NCBI GenBank assembly: GCA_011051825.1
Contig: DRKH01000322.1
Coordinates: 1 to 6,503 of the forward strand
Reading direction: 5' to 3'
Source: Desulfobulbus sp.
GTDB taxonomy: Bacteria > Desulfobacterota > Desulfobulbia > Desulfobulbales > Desulfobulbaceae
Length of the DNA: 6,503 nucleotides
The position numbers were made by a program, and so were the translations under genes. Under the pieces are notes generated by a model. The model saw only the letters and a program-made list of their open reading frames with translations. It was not told where the DNA came from and made no database searches. Position 1 is the first letter of the stretch; each line of letters opens with the position of its first letter. This document shows positions 5,954 to 6,503 of this stretch, piece by piece.

Positions 5954-5986
5954 AAATCTCCAGGCCCCTGGGGAGCCTGGAGATTT
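5954..5986 (-). terminator. Intrinsic terminator between aprA and qmoA
   Basis: A 12-bp perfect stem (5954-5965 with 5975-5986; core TCTCCAGGC/GCCTGGAGA) with a 9-nt loop starts 32 nt after the aprA stop. On the minus strand it ends in TTTTTACT, a short U tract. It should end most aprBA transcripts. Some read-through into qmoABC is possible because the U tract is only five long. Confidence 0.85.
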
Positions 5987-6018
5987 CATTTCAGATCATC
6001 AAGTGATGATACCTGCTC

Positions 6019-6503
6019 TTACAGCCAGGGATCAGTCTCAATGATGTTGATGCACTCAACCTTCTCACACTTCCACTCCTGAGCCTTCGGATCAAAGGTG
6101 GAGTTAACGAAAACCTTCCAGTTCTCATCATCACAGGTCGGGAAGTCAGACCGATAGTAGAAACCCGGGTAACGGGATTCTTCGCGGAACTGAATGTGGC
6201 GGATATGAGCCTCAACACACCAGATGCGGTGGTAGTTCTCCCAGGCACGCATCAGCTCATGCAGGTCACCGGCACCCATCTTCTCGGCATCTTCGCGGAG
6301 CAGCTCAAGCAGATCCATGCAGATCCCCAGCAGTTTACCAGAGGTCATGTAGTAGGTTGCAACACCGCCGCCATACTCATCAGTGGCCTTCATCAGGCGC
6401 ATCATGATACCGGCAGGCTTGCAGTAGTTCGGGTTTACATCGGCATGGGTGGTAGCACCGACGTGCTCAACGTACCGTTTAACAGGTGCATAGATCTCAT
6501 CGG
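6019..6503 (-). CDS. aprA: Adenylylsulfate reductase alpha subunit, C-terminal fragment (cut by window edge)
   Basis: AprA is the FAD subunit of dissimilatory APS reductase. With AprB it converts adenosine 5'-phosphosulfate to sulfite and AMP in the cytoplasm. Only the last 160 codons are in the window, about a quarter of the usual length of roughly 660 residues; the frame is open to the right edge. The fragment begins DEIYAPVKRYVEHVG and contains NYCKPAG and the segment REESRYPGFYYR at fragment residues 105-116, followed by DFPTCDDENWKVFVNS (118-133). That segment is the APS-reductase counterpart of the conserved C-terminal block of fumarate reductase/succinate dehydrogenase flavoproteins. 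It ends ETDPWL with TAA at 6019-6021. FAD and catalytic residues nearer the N-terminus lie outside. aprB is expected just upstream, beyond the edge. The adjoining qmoABC supports a role in sulfate respiration or its reversal. Confidence 0.96.
   Translation of the reverse strand, partial: DEIYAPVKRYVEHVGATTHADVNPNYCKPAGIMMRLMKATDEYGGGVATYYMTSGKLLGICMDLLELLREDAEKMGAGDLHELMRAWENYHRIWCVEAHIRHIQFREESRYPGFYYRSDFPTCDDENWKVFVNSTFDPKAQEWKCEKVECINIIETDPWL

Overview
The window reads as part of the chromosome of a sulfate-reducing or sulfur-disproportionating bacterium of the former Deltaproteobacteria (Desulfobacterota). Desulfobulbales is a plausible but unproven placement. The evidence is the adenylylsulfate reductase alpha gene (aprA) followed by the three genes of the Qmo membrane complex, together with near-balanced base composition and proteobacterial-type gene order around tuf. 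Every supported gene lies on the minus strand, so transcription runs from the right edge to the left. I see no mobile element, CRISPR array or signature of foreign DNA.

Layout in transcription order: the 3' 160 codons of aprA (6019-6503, cut by the window edge); an intrinsic terminator (5954-5986); a leader with a perfect 13-bp inverted repeat (5887-5918); qmoA (4581-5834); qmoB (2287-4569), 11 nt behind qmoA, with its Shine-Dalgarno containing the qmoA stop; a 120-nt gap with a 16-bp hairpin (2233-2268); qmoC (955-2166); a 153-nt 3' region; a strong terminator (771-801); a promoter (715-742); then tRNA-Thr(TGT), tRNA-Tyr(GTA), tRNA-Gly(TCC), tRNA-Thr(GGT) and the first 46 codons of tuf (1-139), cut by the left edge.

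The right-hand block is one functional unit. AprBA reduces adenosine 5'-phosphosulfate to sulfite and AMP in the cytoplasm. QmoABC is the menaquinol-linked complex regarded as its electron donor. QmoC is the haem b membrane anchor with two N-terminal iron-sulfur clusters. QmoA and QmoB are HdrA-like FAD and iron-sulfur subunits on the cytoplasmic side. In disproportionators and cable bacteria the same proteins may work in the oxidative direction, and the sequence here cannot tell which.

The left-hand block is the conserved Thr-Tyr-Gly-Thr-tuf translation operon known from E. coli (thrU-tyrU-glyT-thrT-tufB), with its own promoter. The gene content is ordinary. The points worth a second look are the intergenic structures that split the apr-qmo block into potentially separate expression units, and details of the Qmo iron-sulfur motifs.
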